From Pyrus communis (taxonomy: Eukaryota > Streptophyta > Magnoliopsida > Rosales > Rosaceae), in assembly GCF_963583255.1 (NCBI RefSeq), contig NC_084805.1, forward strand, positions 4,109,060 to 4,173,059: DNA of 64,000 nt, given 5' to 3'. Below the pieces are notes generated by a model. It did not search any database and was not told where the DNA came from. It was given only the letters and a program-made list of their open reading frames with translations. The position numbers were made by a program, and so were the translations under genes. This document shows, in pieces, positions 1 through 11,255 of the stretch. Each line of letters starts with the position of its first letter. Within the stretch, counting starts at the first letter, position 1.

Positions 1-1227
1 TCGTACAACTAAGTTTTTGTTCGTTTCACTTGTTTTTTCAATGAGGTAATTCAAAAGTATACAACAACTAATCACTGCTGCACTTCAATAGAAAACCGCA
101 CCCTTATAGACTTATCATAAGAATTGCATTTACTTGGGGACCAACCAATGCTCTCTAGTGCGAGACCGATATGGGTTGCTCTCCAATGCAGGAGGATAAA
201 CTTTACATTTCGAATATCCAGACGTGGATGAGTCGAGCTGCCCTAGTATAACTAGGTGCACGATGGCTTGCGCTGGGATTTCTAGAAATAATCACAATAG
301 TCTTTTAAAAGGCTTAGCTAACAAAACGATTTTGGGTCTTTTGGCCTAATCTGTGGGGAACCGGGCCTTAGAGATGGAAGAGGCACATTACGCAGTATGC
401 CCTATGGACGGCTGCCTTGGAACCCTAAAGTTGCTACCGAGTGCACTATGGTAGCCTACAGTTTCCAGAAGACTGCCTATGGCTTGCCCTTCGGGCAGTA
501 TGTCGTGCTAAACTTATACAACCGCACATTTTTTGTGAAAGGTTAAACAAGTTAGTGTGCATATACAAAGCTTTATCCATTGCAGACAAGCTACGCAGTT
601 GATAAGCTTCATCTCTGCTAAAGCACATAATGATCATTTAGATCTACACGAATTCCTACAGTGTTGTGATACTTGTTACGCAGCCCACGAAATTGGTTAC
701 ATAAAAAATTAAGGAGTTATCTCAGACCTTTGCTTACGAAATTCCATACAATCGCATACTTTTGATATGAAAGGTTAGCGAATTTCATAACCCAAAAATC
801 TTTAGTACGTTGTGATGCAGGCCACACAGCTCAAAGGATTGAAGAAAGCCAAGGTTAACAGCCAAGTGGTAACGCGAACTCCTTTACTTCTGTACGTAAG
901 GTGTTCGGCTGCCGATCCTATGGCTAACAACTTTGCAAAAGTTCAACACCAACATCCACGGCTACATAGGCAACAAGGGCTTGTTTGCTTATAGAAAAGT
1001 AGCATGCCTACTGCTAATCTAAAGGACAAAAGGTTGGGCATGAACAAAAGAAGCGAAGATGAAGAAGAGCGAAGGAAACAAGTTTATTAAAATTTTCTCG
1101 CAAAATTGATAAGCAACTAGCAAATGCCGAAGGAGTTCAAGCAAAGAAAAAAACGACACAAGGAAAACAAAGCAAATTCGAAAGGTTACTTAGAAGACTA
1201 CTCTTCAGCAGCTTAGACATCCCGTGA
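1..1227. other. No gene seen; probable transposon flank
   Basis: No supported coding region. The short ORFs here lack recognisable domains. By position this is probably the 3' flank of the minus-strand transposon-type gene that follows, or a piece of a larger element extending beyond the left edge. No LTR boundary or TSD could be fixed. Confidence 0.4.
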
Positions 1228-2640
1228 CTACTCAATCGCCACACCTTCAGCAGCGACATCATCCGGCGCTTTACCCCCGGCTACCTTAGCATAGACACTA
1301 ACTTCTCCGACTATTTCACCAAAGGAAGCCTCAAAAGTAAAAGCAAGCAAGCATTCCGAAGAAATAGAGAAGGTCTCAAAATCTTTTCCACCAAACTCAA
1401 AGTTAAAATGCCTACCAAATAGATGATCTACATAACCCAACTTGTAGAAATCAGCCAAACTCTGAACAAGAGAAGCCTCAAGCCTAACCTTCTCACTCTT
1501 CAGCTACTCATTCTCCCTGAGCAGACCAACACGAACGCGCTATAGCTTGTCTACTTCCTTCTTCAGACTTCTGTTAATCTTCAATACACCTTGGAGTTCC
1601 AACACTTGGGGTTTAAACCTATTAACGATCTTCTTGAAGTGGATCACTTGATTATAAGTAGCAATCAGTTCTTCATCCTTCGCGTAAGTAGCATAACGAA
1701 GCTCAGAGACGGAACGCTCAAGAGCATGAATCTGAGGTATGTAACATCCAATCTCCTTCTCTACACTTTCATACTTAACTTGGATCACATCAAGCCTAGT
1801 CTTCAAATCAACTATCTCTTGGCGAGCGGTCTCAAGCTGTAGAGAAGTGGGGACAGAGATATTCAACCCTTCAAAGCAACGAGCTCAGATTCCAACCTCT
1901 TGATCTTCTCGGTAGATGAGAAGTTTCAGCTGCCATAGTCTTTGCCACTGCCTTGGCAGCATTGGTATCTTCTTGGTTAAGGAGTATAGACTCGGTTGCT
2001 AGAAGCTCCATTTTCTGCATCATAGCAAGCAAATCAGTCTTCCTATATTCGGTTGCATGCTTCGCAAAGGAACTTGGGAAAACAAGCCCTTTAACGCCAT
2101 TAACAAGCTTGGCACACGCGTCCATGTTTTCTAGCAGATCTGGTTTCAAGAGCACACAAATCTCAGCAGCCTCCCTAGAAACAGGCTTCGTAGATTTCTC
2201 ACAACTGCTCATGCAAGCAATCTCTTCTTTCTTAGCAGGCGAATCAATCTCAGCAGCGAGGGAAGTAGGCTTTGGCCCTACTTTAGTAGCAGAGTCCACC
2301 TTATCGCTCTTCATAGTGGCAAGCCTTACTGAAGGTGAACCAGACTTAGCTCCCGACAAACGTCTTGGCATAAATTTCAGGACTGGGGGCACGACGGAAC
2401 CTCTACACTAAGCAATCCTATTAACAATTGTACTAGCCATTTTTTGGCACAGTAGGCATCACTGGCTCAGATCTAGCAGCCTCATCTTTCTTCCTTTTGG
2501 AAGTAGTCAAATCAATCACAAGTCTATCGGTAGCAAATGGACCTTCTCAAGCAGCAGAGGCTTTTTCTCAGCTGGCATCTCTTGAGTAAGTGGGGAAGAT
2601 TTATTCTTTCCACCTTCAATCATAACAGGCTCCATGATAT
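1228..2640 (-). pseudogene. Broken transposon-associated coiled-coil protein gene
   Basis: Three consecutive minus-strand ORFs (1871-2392, 1540-1866, 1228-1458) form one decayed protein read right to left, broken by frame changes and stops. An upstream piece beginning near 2636 has a Lys/Arg-rich stretch followed by a Ser/Lys-rich low-complexity part. The middle ORF is a heptad-like coiled coil (for example LQLETARQEIVDLKTRL), and the C-terminus is acidic and Ala/Gly-rich. I recognise the type as a multicopy protein in rosaceous genomes that travels with Ty3/gypsy elements; its biochemical role is unknown. The layout (low complexity, then a C-terminal coiled coil) resembles the antisense gene at 31487-34043, so it may be the antisense ORF of another Tat-like element. 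That link is inferred from layout only. Confidence 0.55.
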
Positions 2641-3335
2641 TACAATAAATACAATAGTTGACTCACGCTAACATAATTGGTTTCTCATGCCTAAAGAAAT
2701 TGGATTTGGGGTTGTAGTTTTGTGAATTTTGACTTCACAGTGAGTGCTTGAGCGATGGGGTTTTTGGGTTTTGCTGCTGAAATGGAGAGGTTTGAAGAAT
2801 ATTCGAATATATTGAACATCTAATATGGGGTTTTAGGACCTCTTTTCCTTAGACATTAGAGATAGAAAAGATCATATGAGGGGAATGGGAAAATCACTAG
2901 TGAGGACGACAACACTTTGTTTCGGCAAGGGGATCGAGGGGGCCTAGTTCTTGCTAATGTCTATCAGTTCATGAGTTCCCACATTGACGATTCAATTAGT
3001 CAACCATTAACACATGTTAGTTGGCTTGGTTTTTGAGATGGCGGCAGGGTATTTCTCATATATAACCAATATTTACTCTCTAATTTCATAAATGTCAGTT
3101 TTAATAAAAACTACCAATTATAGCAAAAAAAACATGTTTAAATAGCCCAAATTGTCCTAAAAATTAAAATCAAATTACACTACACCTAAAATCATTGGAG
3201 TTCCTTTTCATTCAAACTCACAACAAGAATACGTATTTTCACCGGACCACCCACTGCTGCAACCTTCTCCTCTTATGGCTTCTGCTTATCTTTCTCCTTC
3301 ATATGATTTTAAGCCACTGAAATGGCGAAGGGGAC
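2641..3335. other. No gene seen; possible upstream part of the preceding transposon gene
   Basis: AT-rich sequence without an extended ORF. The part next to 2640 may hold intron and 5' exon remnants of the minus-strand coiled-coil gene, but no confident splice pair could be assigned. Confidence 0.3.
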
Positions 3336-3640
3336 CATCATGAGGGGGACACTAGAGATCGAACTTACAAGAAGGCAGCACAACTGCTTGATTACAGAGC
3401 CACTCAAGGACAATTGAGCAAGCAACACTGCTGAGACCAAGCTCAATGTTTGAGGCAAAAAGAGTAGCCTTTGCAAATGGACAACCATTGAAGATGTGTA
3501 GCGCCGACTCCAGAGAGGAACTACAAAAAAGGCAAATGTTATCCACAGCAACACCCTTCCTTAGTAAGTTAGCTCAAGTAGGAAGTATATTAGCGCACAA
3601 TTTGACCCTGTTCGGAACATTTGATTTCCAAATCACGTTC
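3336..3640 (-). pseudogene. LINE fragment: reverse-transcriptase zinc-binding domain
   Basis: Read on the minus strand, the translation runs from a KSNVPNRVKLCANILPT-like stretch through a stop to a CLFC..LESALHIFNGCPFAKA motif. This matches the zf-RVT domain (Cys-x2-Cys, then His and Cys) found at the C-terminus of plant non-LTR retrotransposon polyproteins. Only this domain remains; no RT, endonuclease or poly(A) tail was seen. There is at least one in-frame stop, so it is a dead 5'-truncated or internally deleted LINE copy. Confidence 0.7.
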
Positions 3641-3685
3641 CAAGAAGAGGAATTCGAAGAGTTTGTGCCTGAGGATGAGGGATGA

Positions 3686-4383
3686 TCACACATTGGGAAA
3701 GAAGGAAAAAAAAAATATTCTCATCATTCTAATCTGATGAACTTCAAATTCATATTTTGTTGTAAAATAAAAAATCATATTAAGGTACTAAATTTGGAAG
3801 ATTTTAGACCTCAGTTTGTATTGGGACACCACTGTAGATTATATATTAAGAAAATTAGGTTTAGTTGTCAAAGGAGGTTAAATGACTGGTATAACCTTTA
3901 AATGCCATATAATTTTTGAACTTCACTAGAGTACATGCATTTACTTAATACATTCATTACCTAATGGTAATTAAATGTTATTTTATATACACTTCTACTT
4001 TTATTGATTATTATCCACTAAAAAGAGTTCCTACTAATCACATAGCATGTATGGAAATTGCTAGTATTTTATAAACTAAATATTAATATTAATCTAAACT
4101 ACATATTAATAGAATTCTCTTTGTCAACTAAAAGAAGGTGAAAACATAATTTAGTCTTCTATCACATCAAAAAAAGTTAAGGGTAGTAACGTAATGTAAT
4201 TTTGCAAAACAAAATTTTGCTATTTTTTGCTTACGCTTCACCTACAGATGATTTTAATATATCTAATTTTAAAAAAAAATTAAAAATAAAACATGTCACC
4301 TTCTCATTAACTTCCAAGTTCACTTTCACTCTCTTCCTCTCTCCTTCAATTTTAAAAACAAAAATAAAAAATTTCACACACAC
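3686..4383. other. No gene seen; AT-rich spacer
   Basis: Very AT-rich DNA with only low-complexity ORFs. Nothing recognisable. Confidence 0.5.
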
Positions 4384-5757
4384 TTTGTGTTTTATCACAA
4401 ATGGTCCCTGAAATTGACCCTCATCAACAAGATGGTCCATGAAATTAAAAATCAATCAATGTAGTCTATGAAAATAGGTGTCGCAAATCAATGTGGTCAT
4501 TCTGTCACAATTCTGTTAAAAACTCTGTTAAATGCTAATGTGGCACATAAATGGGTCCAATAAGATTTACGGGTTTTTATCACAAATGGTCCCTGAAATT
4601 GACCCACACCACCAAGATGGTCCTTGAAATTGACTCACACCATCAATATGGTCCTTGAAATTGAAAATCAATCAATGTAGTCCTTGAAAATAGGTGTCGC
4701 AAATCAATATGATCATTCCGTCACAATTCTGTAAAAAAAATTGTTATGTGCTGATGTGAGTTTAATAATTAATTAAAAAAGTTGTCTAAACACGTTTTTG
4801 CACACTAGAATATTTTTTTCTTATAGTAGGGCTTACTCCGAAGAGAGATTCCTTCCATAAATTCTCAAAGGCACAAGGATTAACCAAGGCCTAAAAGGGG
4901 GAGTGGAAATAGTTTTCAACCAACAATAGATGCACCTAGGTTATAACCTCATTATCTCAAGGCATACATCGCCGTTCTTTGCATCACTAGACCACCAGGG
5001 AAACGCCAAACAAGCTCTCCAAGATTAAGGTTGTGAGGATGTTGATCGCCTAAATGTTAACGGTGATATCTTAGAAGTCATTGCCAATGGGCCACATTGT
5101 CACCAAAGATGATCTTGATCCAGGTTCAATTCGGTGAAGGATGTCAAAGTGTGTAAAGATGGGTGCATTGAGATTTTTTTTTTTTTTTTTTTTTTTTTAG
5201 AGAATAGAGAGTGAAGGAGGTAGAGAAATGTGGACTGGGATTGAAGGTGATTGCATGACTGGATTTTTGGGTTGACAATTTTTTTTTTATTAGCTATTAA
5301 ATTATTCAGCCTATTTTAATTTTTTTAATTTAATTAGATTTGTATGACTCATTTATGTGTTACATCAGCACATAACAGAATTTTTGACAGAATTGTGACG
5401 GAATGACTACATTGATTTGAGACACTTACTTGCGGGACTACATTGATCAATTTTTAATTTCAGGGACCGTTTTGATGTCGCGGGTCAATTTGAGGGACCA
5501 TTTTGATGTCGCTGATCAATTTCAGAGACCATTTTAATGTCGTGAGTCAATTTCAATGACCATTTGTGAGAAAAAATGAATTATGGGGCCCATTTTTGTG
5601 CCACATTAGCACTTAACAGAATTTTTAACAGAATTGTGACGGAAGAACCACATTGATTTACGACACCTATTTTCAGGGACTACATTGATTGATTTCCAAT
5701 TTCAAAGACCATCTTGATGGTGAGGATCAATTTCAGGGACCATTTGTGATAAAAACC
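4384..5757. mobile_element. Compound inverted-repeat (fold-back/MULE-like) element
   Basis: The left end has two related units (from about 4384 and 4571), each reading tttttatcacaaatggtccc and then ...cacaattctgt. The right end carries the reverse complements (about 5380-5580 and 5600-5757), ending ...ggaccatttgtgataaaaa. Each end is therefore a doubled unit of roughly 185 bp, and the two ends face each other. The core (about 4790-5280) holds unrelated, less AT-rich DNA and a 30-bp T run near 5170-5200. No transposase is encoded and no TSD was found, so exact ends are uncertain. Long terminal inverted repeats fit a non-autonomous Mutator-like or fold-back element. Confidence 0.6.
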
Positions 5758-5761
5758 CTAC

Positions 5762-5788
5762 TCGTAATAATAATAATAATAATAATAA
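5762..5788. repeat. TAA-type microsatellite
   Basis: A short run of about eight ataat/taa trinucleotides immediately beside the right end of the inverted-repeat element. Confidence 0.8.
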
Positions 5789-5849
5789 GGAATGTACAAC
5801 TCTTATTTGTAAATGGAGGACCCGTTTGATAATCTGAACATCAAAATTA

Positions 5850-6476
5850 AGCCGCACTAACTTTGAGGTATACTCACCATACACCTTATTAGGTGCCATG
5901 TGTCCATCCGTCTAACCTTAGTTACTTGCTAATTAAATATATTATTTCCAATTTTTAAAACTAATTTTAAACATTAAAATTAAAAATTAAAAATAAAAAC
6001 TCAAACCCTTCAAGTTCCCTACCCAGCCAAGCCCCAGAAACAACTGCTACCCACGCCACCCTTTCAATTGATTCTTCAAAGTCTACCCCCACCCAGCCAA
6101 TCTTATTCGTGCCATGGTGAATCACATTGTCTGCAAAGGTGTAGCCGTCGTGGTGGTCTCCGACTGTTGTTACAACGAAATAAAAAGGAGGAAGGAGGAA
6201 GGATGAAGTCATGGCAGATTCGCCATGCACCCGAAGAAGAAGATTGGCTGAGTGGGTGGGTGGAAAATCAATTGAATGGTTGGCGTGGGTGGGGAACGAA
6301 ACACTGCTGGGCAAGGTTTGAGTTATTTATTTATTTTTAAGTCTAATGTTTAAAATTAGTTTTAAAAATTGAAAATCATATATTTAATTAACAAGTAACT
6401 AGGGTTAGAAGAAGGGACACATGACAACTAATAAGCTGTATGGTGAGCATACACCAAATTAATGTGGGTGAGCAAA
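5850..6476. mobile_element. Fold-back MITE-like element
   Basis: Left arm (about 5850-5995) and right arm (about 6330-6476) are imperfect inverted repeats of about 130-145 bp. Both contain the blocks tatgctcaccata (or tatactcaccata), taaccctagttactt (or taaccttagttactt) and tttttaaaactaattttaaa in opposite orientation. The roughly 330-bp centre is GC-richer and shows ORFs on both strands without domain similarity. No transposase is present and no clean TSD was found. Confidence 0.6.
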
Positions 6477-6479
6477 ATG

Positions 6480-7237
6480 GCACCCAAATTTAAATACTTA
6501 CAAAAGTAATTTTAAGTTTTTTGTTTCAGTTTTTATTTTTCCTAAAAAAAACTAAAAAATAATTCACATACAAGTATTTGTTTTGAGAAAAAAAAAAACT
6601 GAAAAAATGGAAATAAAATTGATATCAAACGACTTAGACCATAACCTGATCACCAAGTCAAATTTGCATACTTGGCACACTTTGGTTATAGTTGTGACTA
6701 CTGAAAAGACTAGCACTTCTCATATATTTGCTTAAAAAATATAGAAATTTGCCAATTTGGTCCAAGAATTCTTACACGTGTGAAAATTATGTCCTTTAAA
6801 CTCATTATAAATTATCAAATTCATCCTTACTATTGGTCCAAAGCTACTCTACTTAATTTTTCATCAATCCATGTGATTTTCATTTGATACACTTTAGGGG
6901 CTAGATTGACAATTTAATAAGTTTAAAAACTTTTCTTTTTCTAAACAATAGAGTACGGAGTTAACTTTGAAAAGTATTGATCGTTAGGCTCGCAACCTAA
7001 ATACAACATTAAGTGCTTATGGGTGACCAAATGATAGTATTACTCCTTAACGTGTCTCACGAGCAAGTCACTTGATTAAATTGACAGTAACATGAGTATC
7101 TTTGAATCTTATAATAGAGATCAAATCGGCAACTTTTTATAAGCTTACGGACTTAATATTTTTCTAACTAGTGTAATAATTCAGCAATCAAATTGGCAAA
7201 CTACTAATAAAAATAATAAAATAACTAATTATAACCT
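6480..7237. other. No gene seen; AT-rich spacer
   Basis: AT-rich intergenic sequence with no supported ORF, repeat boundary or RNA gene. Confidence 0.5.
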
Positions 7238-7242
7238 TTGTG

Positions 7243-9535
7243 TGACACACCCCGACCTGGAATGTCCATCTGGACTTCGAATTGAGCTGTGTTGGTCGAC
7301 ACCAAGAAGGTGACGAAGCCAAAAGTTTAGTAAGGTGGAAATGTGAGTAAATTAAACATAAAAGTGACTAAATATAAGAGTACGCATATGAGCGGGCTCG
7401 AACCCAATTCACACGTGATGCAAAGCATAAGTAAAGCACAGCAGAGGTAGGATGAGAATTATACCATTGAAGGTAATCTCCAATATCAAGATTTGCCAAG
7501 AATCCTTGTCGATATGAAAGCTCAGCTACTAAAACCTGGAGGGACGAAAAACAAAGGCGAGTGGGCCTAAAAATAAAGCTTTGTAAAAAGCTTTTCGAAA
7601 ACATAATAACCCCTTGCCGTAAAACAAGTATAGTTTTCAAAATATACATACTACGTATAGTATGAAAATACTTACCGTAGCCTGCAATATCTCCAGAATT
7701 CAATACGTCACAATATTTCGTGAATAATCATCTAACGTCTGGTAATCACATAATGTTACATAACAAACATATCATATCGAGTGCTCATCGACATTTGCTG
7801 ACACACGAGTTCATGCAGAGGTATTCTGACATGAACATGACTGGGTGTAATAATAATTTACGCTCTAGTACTACAATCACGTGAAGACTGGCGATATGCG
7901 CATCACATATGAGTCCTAATTGCGTATAGCAATCTAGGACATGACTGGCACCTACAATGGATCCAAATTGAGTGTATGGTGCAATGTGAACATTCACGTG
8001 AAAGACTGACCCTGGCCCGGGCGAGTACTAACACCGGTGTAGCAACGATGAGCAAATAATGTAAATATGATCATGCCACTGTAAATTGATAATTCGATAA
8101 TTCTAATCAATGCAATGCTATTCATGACCGTAAATCCAATTAAGGCATCAATAATAATACGCATACCTGTGCATCCCGTAAGACGTAGCATAATTTCATA
8201 AATTCCGTTATACGCTAATTCTTATAAACATTAATCTAATCTAAGTGTAACGTGGAAAGTTCTTTATCAAATATATAAATGGAAACTAAACAAATATATT
8301 TATACTATATAAAAGAAAAGACCCACTCGCAGATACTTACGAGGTCATAGTCGTTCGGAATTAGCGCGTCGAAATACATTAAGAATGGTCTTGGGCAAAT
8401 TTTGTAAAAAGTCAACGGTCAACCCTAAAAAGTCAACCGAGCCACTAAGGTAGTCAACTACGTTAAAACTTTGGAATTTCACTAAATGGATGCCAAAAAT
8501 GGACTCGGAGCATTGAAATTAGTCTAGGAGGGTTTCCGAGAAAATTTCAAAAAAGTCAACTATCAGTCAACAATTAACTTTAACAAAATATTCTGTTAAA
8601 GTTAATAGAATATTCTAGGAAAGTTAATGGAATATTCCAGGGGAATATTCCCTCTAAAATCTGAAATGAACCCGAGTCAGATCCGTTAACTTCCCTCTAA
8701 ATTCTAAAATGAACTCGATTGCTGGACTCTAGGCAGCGATTTCAGAGCTCTAAACGAGCTTCAAAATCAACCATTTTTCACACTTTTCTTACCAAAACGA
8801 ACCTTAAAAGGAGAGGAAGAGAAATATACCAGCACGATGTCTTGCTGTGGCCAGCAAATGGCTCGAAAACCTAACGGTTTTCGCAGAAAAATTGGGGAGA
8901 GTTTCTCCCGAACTAATCTTAGTCGGAATCATCGAGAGTTCACCGGTGTTTCGTCGGAGGACTAATGTAAAGTAGCCTATGTCACTGTCGGGGTTCTAAG
9001 GTTTTGTTTGGGTTCGAGACAAGGAAGAAGGCGACAATGGTGGCGCTGGTTCACAGGGAAGAAGGAACTCGACCTTGGAGTTGGCGAGGCAAGGTGGTGC
9101 CTTGGTGGTTGCAGATAAGAGAAAGGGAGAGAGGGAGAGGGTTAGAGTGAGAGAGAGCTAGGAAAGTTAGAGAGAAAGAGAGAGTTCAGGATGAGTGACA
9201 CGTGGCACGAAATGAGGGGAGAGTTTGAGTGTGGTGTAGGCCCCACGAGCCTAAAATATTATTAAAATAATTAAAATATCAATTTAGAAAATATTAAAAT
9301 AATATAATAATACTATAATAATTCTGAAAAATATTTAAAATATAAAATAGTAATTTTTACAAAAGTATTTTTGGATTCGTAGTCCCGTAAAATTTTCTTC
9401 GTAACTTCAAATTGACGGTCGGATCACGACGAATTGACGGTCAACAAAAGTTAACAATCTTGCCTCAAGGGGCATTTTCGTCAATTAACTCCTTTAAAAT
9501 TAATAAAATCGTAAAATTAGGGACGAGTTGTTACA
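7243..9535. mobile_element. Solo LTR, probably Ty3/gypsy, with 5-bp TSD
   Basis: This 2293-bp segment begins tgacacaccccgacc and ends gagttgttaca (TG...CA). It is flanked by ttgtg at 7238-7242 and 9536-9540, a perfect 5-bp duplication. No gag-pol, PBS or second LTR is present, so it is best read as a solo LTR left by recombination. The interior is non-coding, with repeated gtcaac and gaatattcc motifs. The start could be 7241 instead (tgtgaca mirrors tgttaca at the end), because the target and LTR share TG. Large LTRs with such ends are typical of plant gypsy elements; assignment to Tekay/Del is a guess. Confidence 0.65.
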
Positions 9536-9540
9536 TTGTG

Positions 9541-10449
9541 TGTATAAATATCAAACATGAGGCAGATGACTAAACTTAACCACCTATTACTAAATAATTA
9601 ATTAATCAATACACGGAAAATAGGATCCAAAGAAATTAAACAATAGGTGTTTAGAGAAAAATGAATTTATAAAAAACAAAAGAAGGGTATTCTTAGAAGT
9701 TCAGTAAGTTACTTTGGGTGTCAAAAAAATATGTGAGTAAAGTGGGTGTCTAGAAAAATAAGGGTGATCACAAACAAAACATTAAGTGTAAATAGAACCA
9801 GTAATATTAATAATTTCTTCTTCTTTTTATTTTATTTTATGAAATATTTAAAAATAATTTCTTTCGCAACTCGTTTTCAACTCCATCTCAATGTATATTC
9901 TTCTTTTCTTGGTTCCATTTAACAACTAAATTCTCTTCCTTAACCATAACAATATGCTATGATTTGTCACGAACAAGGAATACTACATATTTGTCATATT
10001 TTATATGACAAATGACATATACAACTACAAAAATACGAGAATGAGCACATATTCAAACCTTATTAATCTAATGGTCATGTGACAAGCTACATAAAAGAAA
10101 AATATAAATAAAGAAAAGAATATATCTAAATAAATAAAAGACCGGAAACCAAGGCTGACTGATGGATGGTCAAATTTGCATCGCTCGGCAATGCTTCTAG
10201 ATAATTGCTTTAAAAAATTAGTTAATTATATATCTGCAAATTTAATTAGTCTTCTAATTTGCTTTACCACCCACAAATTTTGGTTTATACCTTTTTAAAT
10301 TTTCTAGGAAAAAAGAAGCAGTAGGAACACTCGAGGTGACTGCTCTGTCTCTGGCTCTAGCTCTAGCATGGAACACCATAACTAAGGGACATCCCAATAT
10401 AGATTCAAATAAAAGAACAGACTAATTAGGGTACCATATAATTGAGTGG

Positions 10450-10508
<59 letters not shown>

Positions 10509-10840
10509 GTTAAAAAATAGACTTTATTTATAATCTTATCGAAATGTTTATATCCATAACAAGAATATTAAATAAAAACTCAGGGCCTATCTTGTCCCAA
10601 ACAAATGGACCACCATATTTGACAATAAACGAAGCAATCGCGTGAGCAGCCAGGTTGCTACTTTGCGACACAAACCCAATTTTGACAAATATCTAATGGT
10701 GGTGTTGCTTCGTTTTTTGGAAGATATCAAACAAATATCTATTCCCACCAAACAAATTTTGAAATTTGCTGACTACAAAAATCATAATTAAGTTGAAGTT
10801 TAGTGGCACTAATATTGATTTCTTCATAAATTTTTTATTA
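9541..10840. other. No gene seen; AT-rich spacer with microsatellite
   Basis: AT-rich non-coding DNA with no supported coding or RNA gene. It contains the TA repeat at 10450-10493 and ends in the TSD of the MITE that follows. Confidence 0.5.
10450..10493. repeat. (TA)n microsatellite followed by a T run
   Basis: About 21 consecutive TA units followed by about 16 T residues to roughly 10508. Confidence 0.95.
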
Positions 10841-11246
10841 GGATTAAATGTCAAAATGGTCACTGTGTTTTACTCTATCAGCCAATTTAGTCTCTATGTT
10901 TTCAATTTGGTCAAATTGGTTCCTGTGTTTATATCTGTTAGCCAATTCAAGACATTTTGTTAAAGGACCAGTAAAATTGACATGTGTCAAGCAGGTGCGA
11001 GAACAAAAACGTAATTTTATGTACACCCACTAAACAGATACGATACCTATCTTTAAATATTGATGTTTTGTTCGATTCACTTGAGTATTATGTGATTTAG
11101 GATATGTCAATTTTAACTGTCTTTTAATAGATTGTCTTGAATTGGCTAACAGATGTATACATAGAGACCAAATTGGCCAAATTAAAGACACAGCGACTAA
11201 ATTGGTCGATAGGGTAAAACACAGAGACCATTTTGACATTTAAACC
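10841..11246. mobile_element. Mutator-type MITE with 9-bp TSD
   Basis: A 406-bp element with long terminal inverted repeats (about 140 bp each). The left end reads ggattaaatgtcaaaatggt and the right end is the reverse complement of ggtttaaatgtcaaaatggt. The direct repeat tttttatta flanks it exactly at 10832-10840 and 11247-11255; a 9-bp TSD is the hallmark of the Mutator superfamily. It has no coding capacity. It lies about 1.7 kb upstream of the dioxygenase gene. ORFs on both strands within it are by-products of the inverted repeats. Confidence 0.85.
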
Positions 11247-11255
11247 TTTTTATTA

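Noticed and set aside
4202..4455. Overlapping ORFs on both strands in AT-rich DNA
   Set aside because: Low-complexity Phe/Lys/Asn sequence that spans the end of the inverted-repeat element; no domain.
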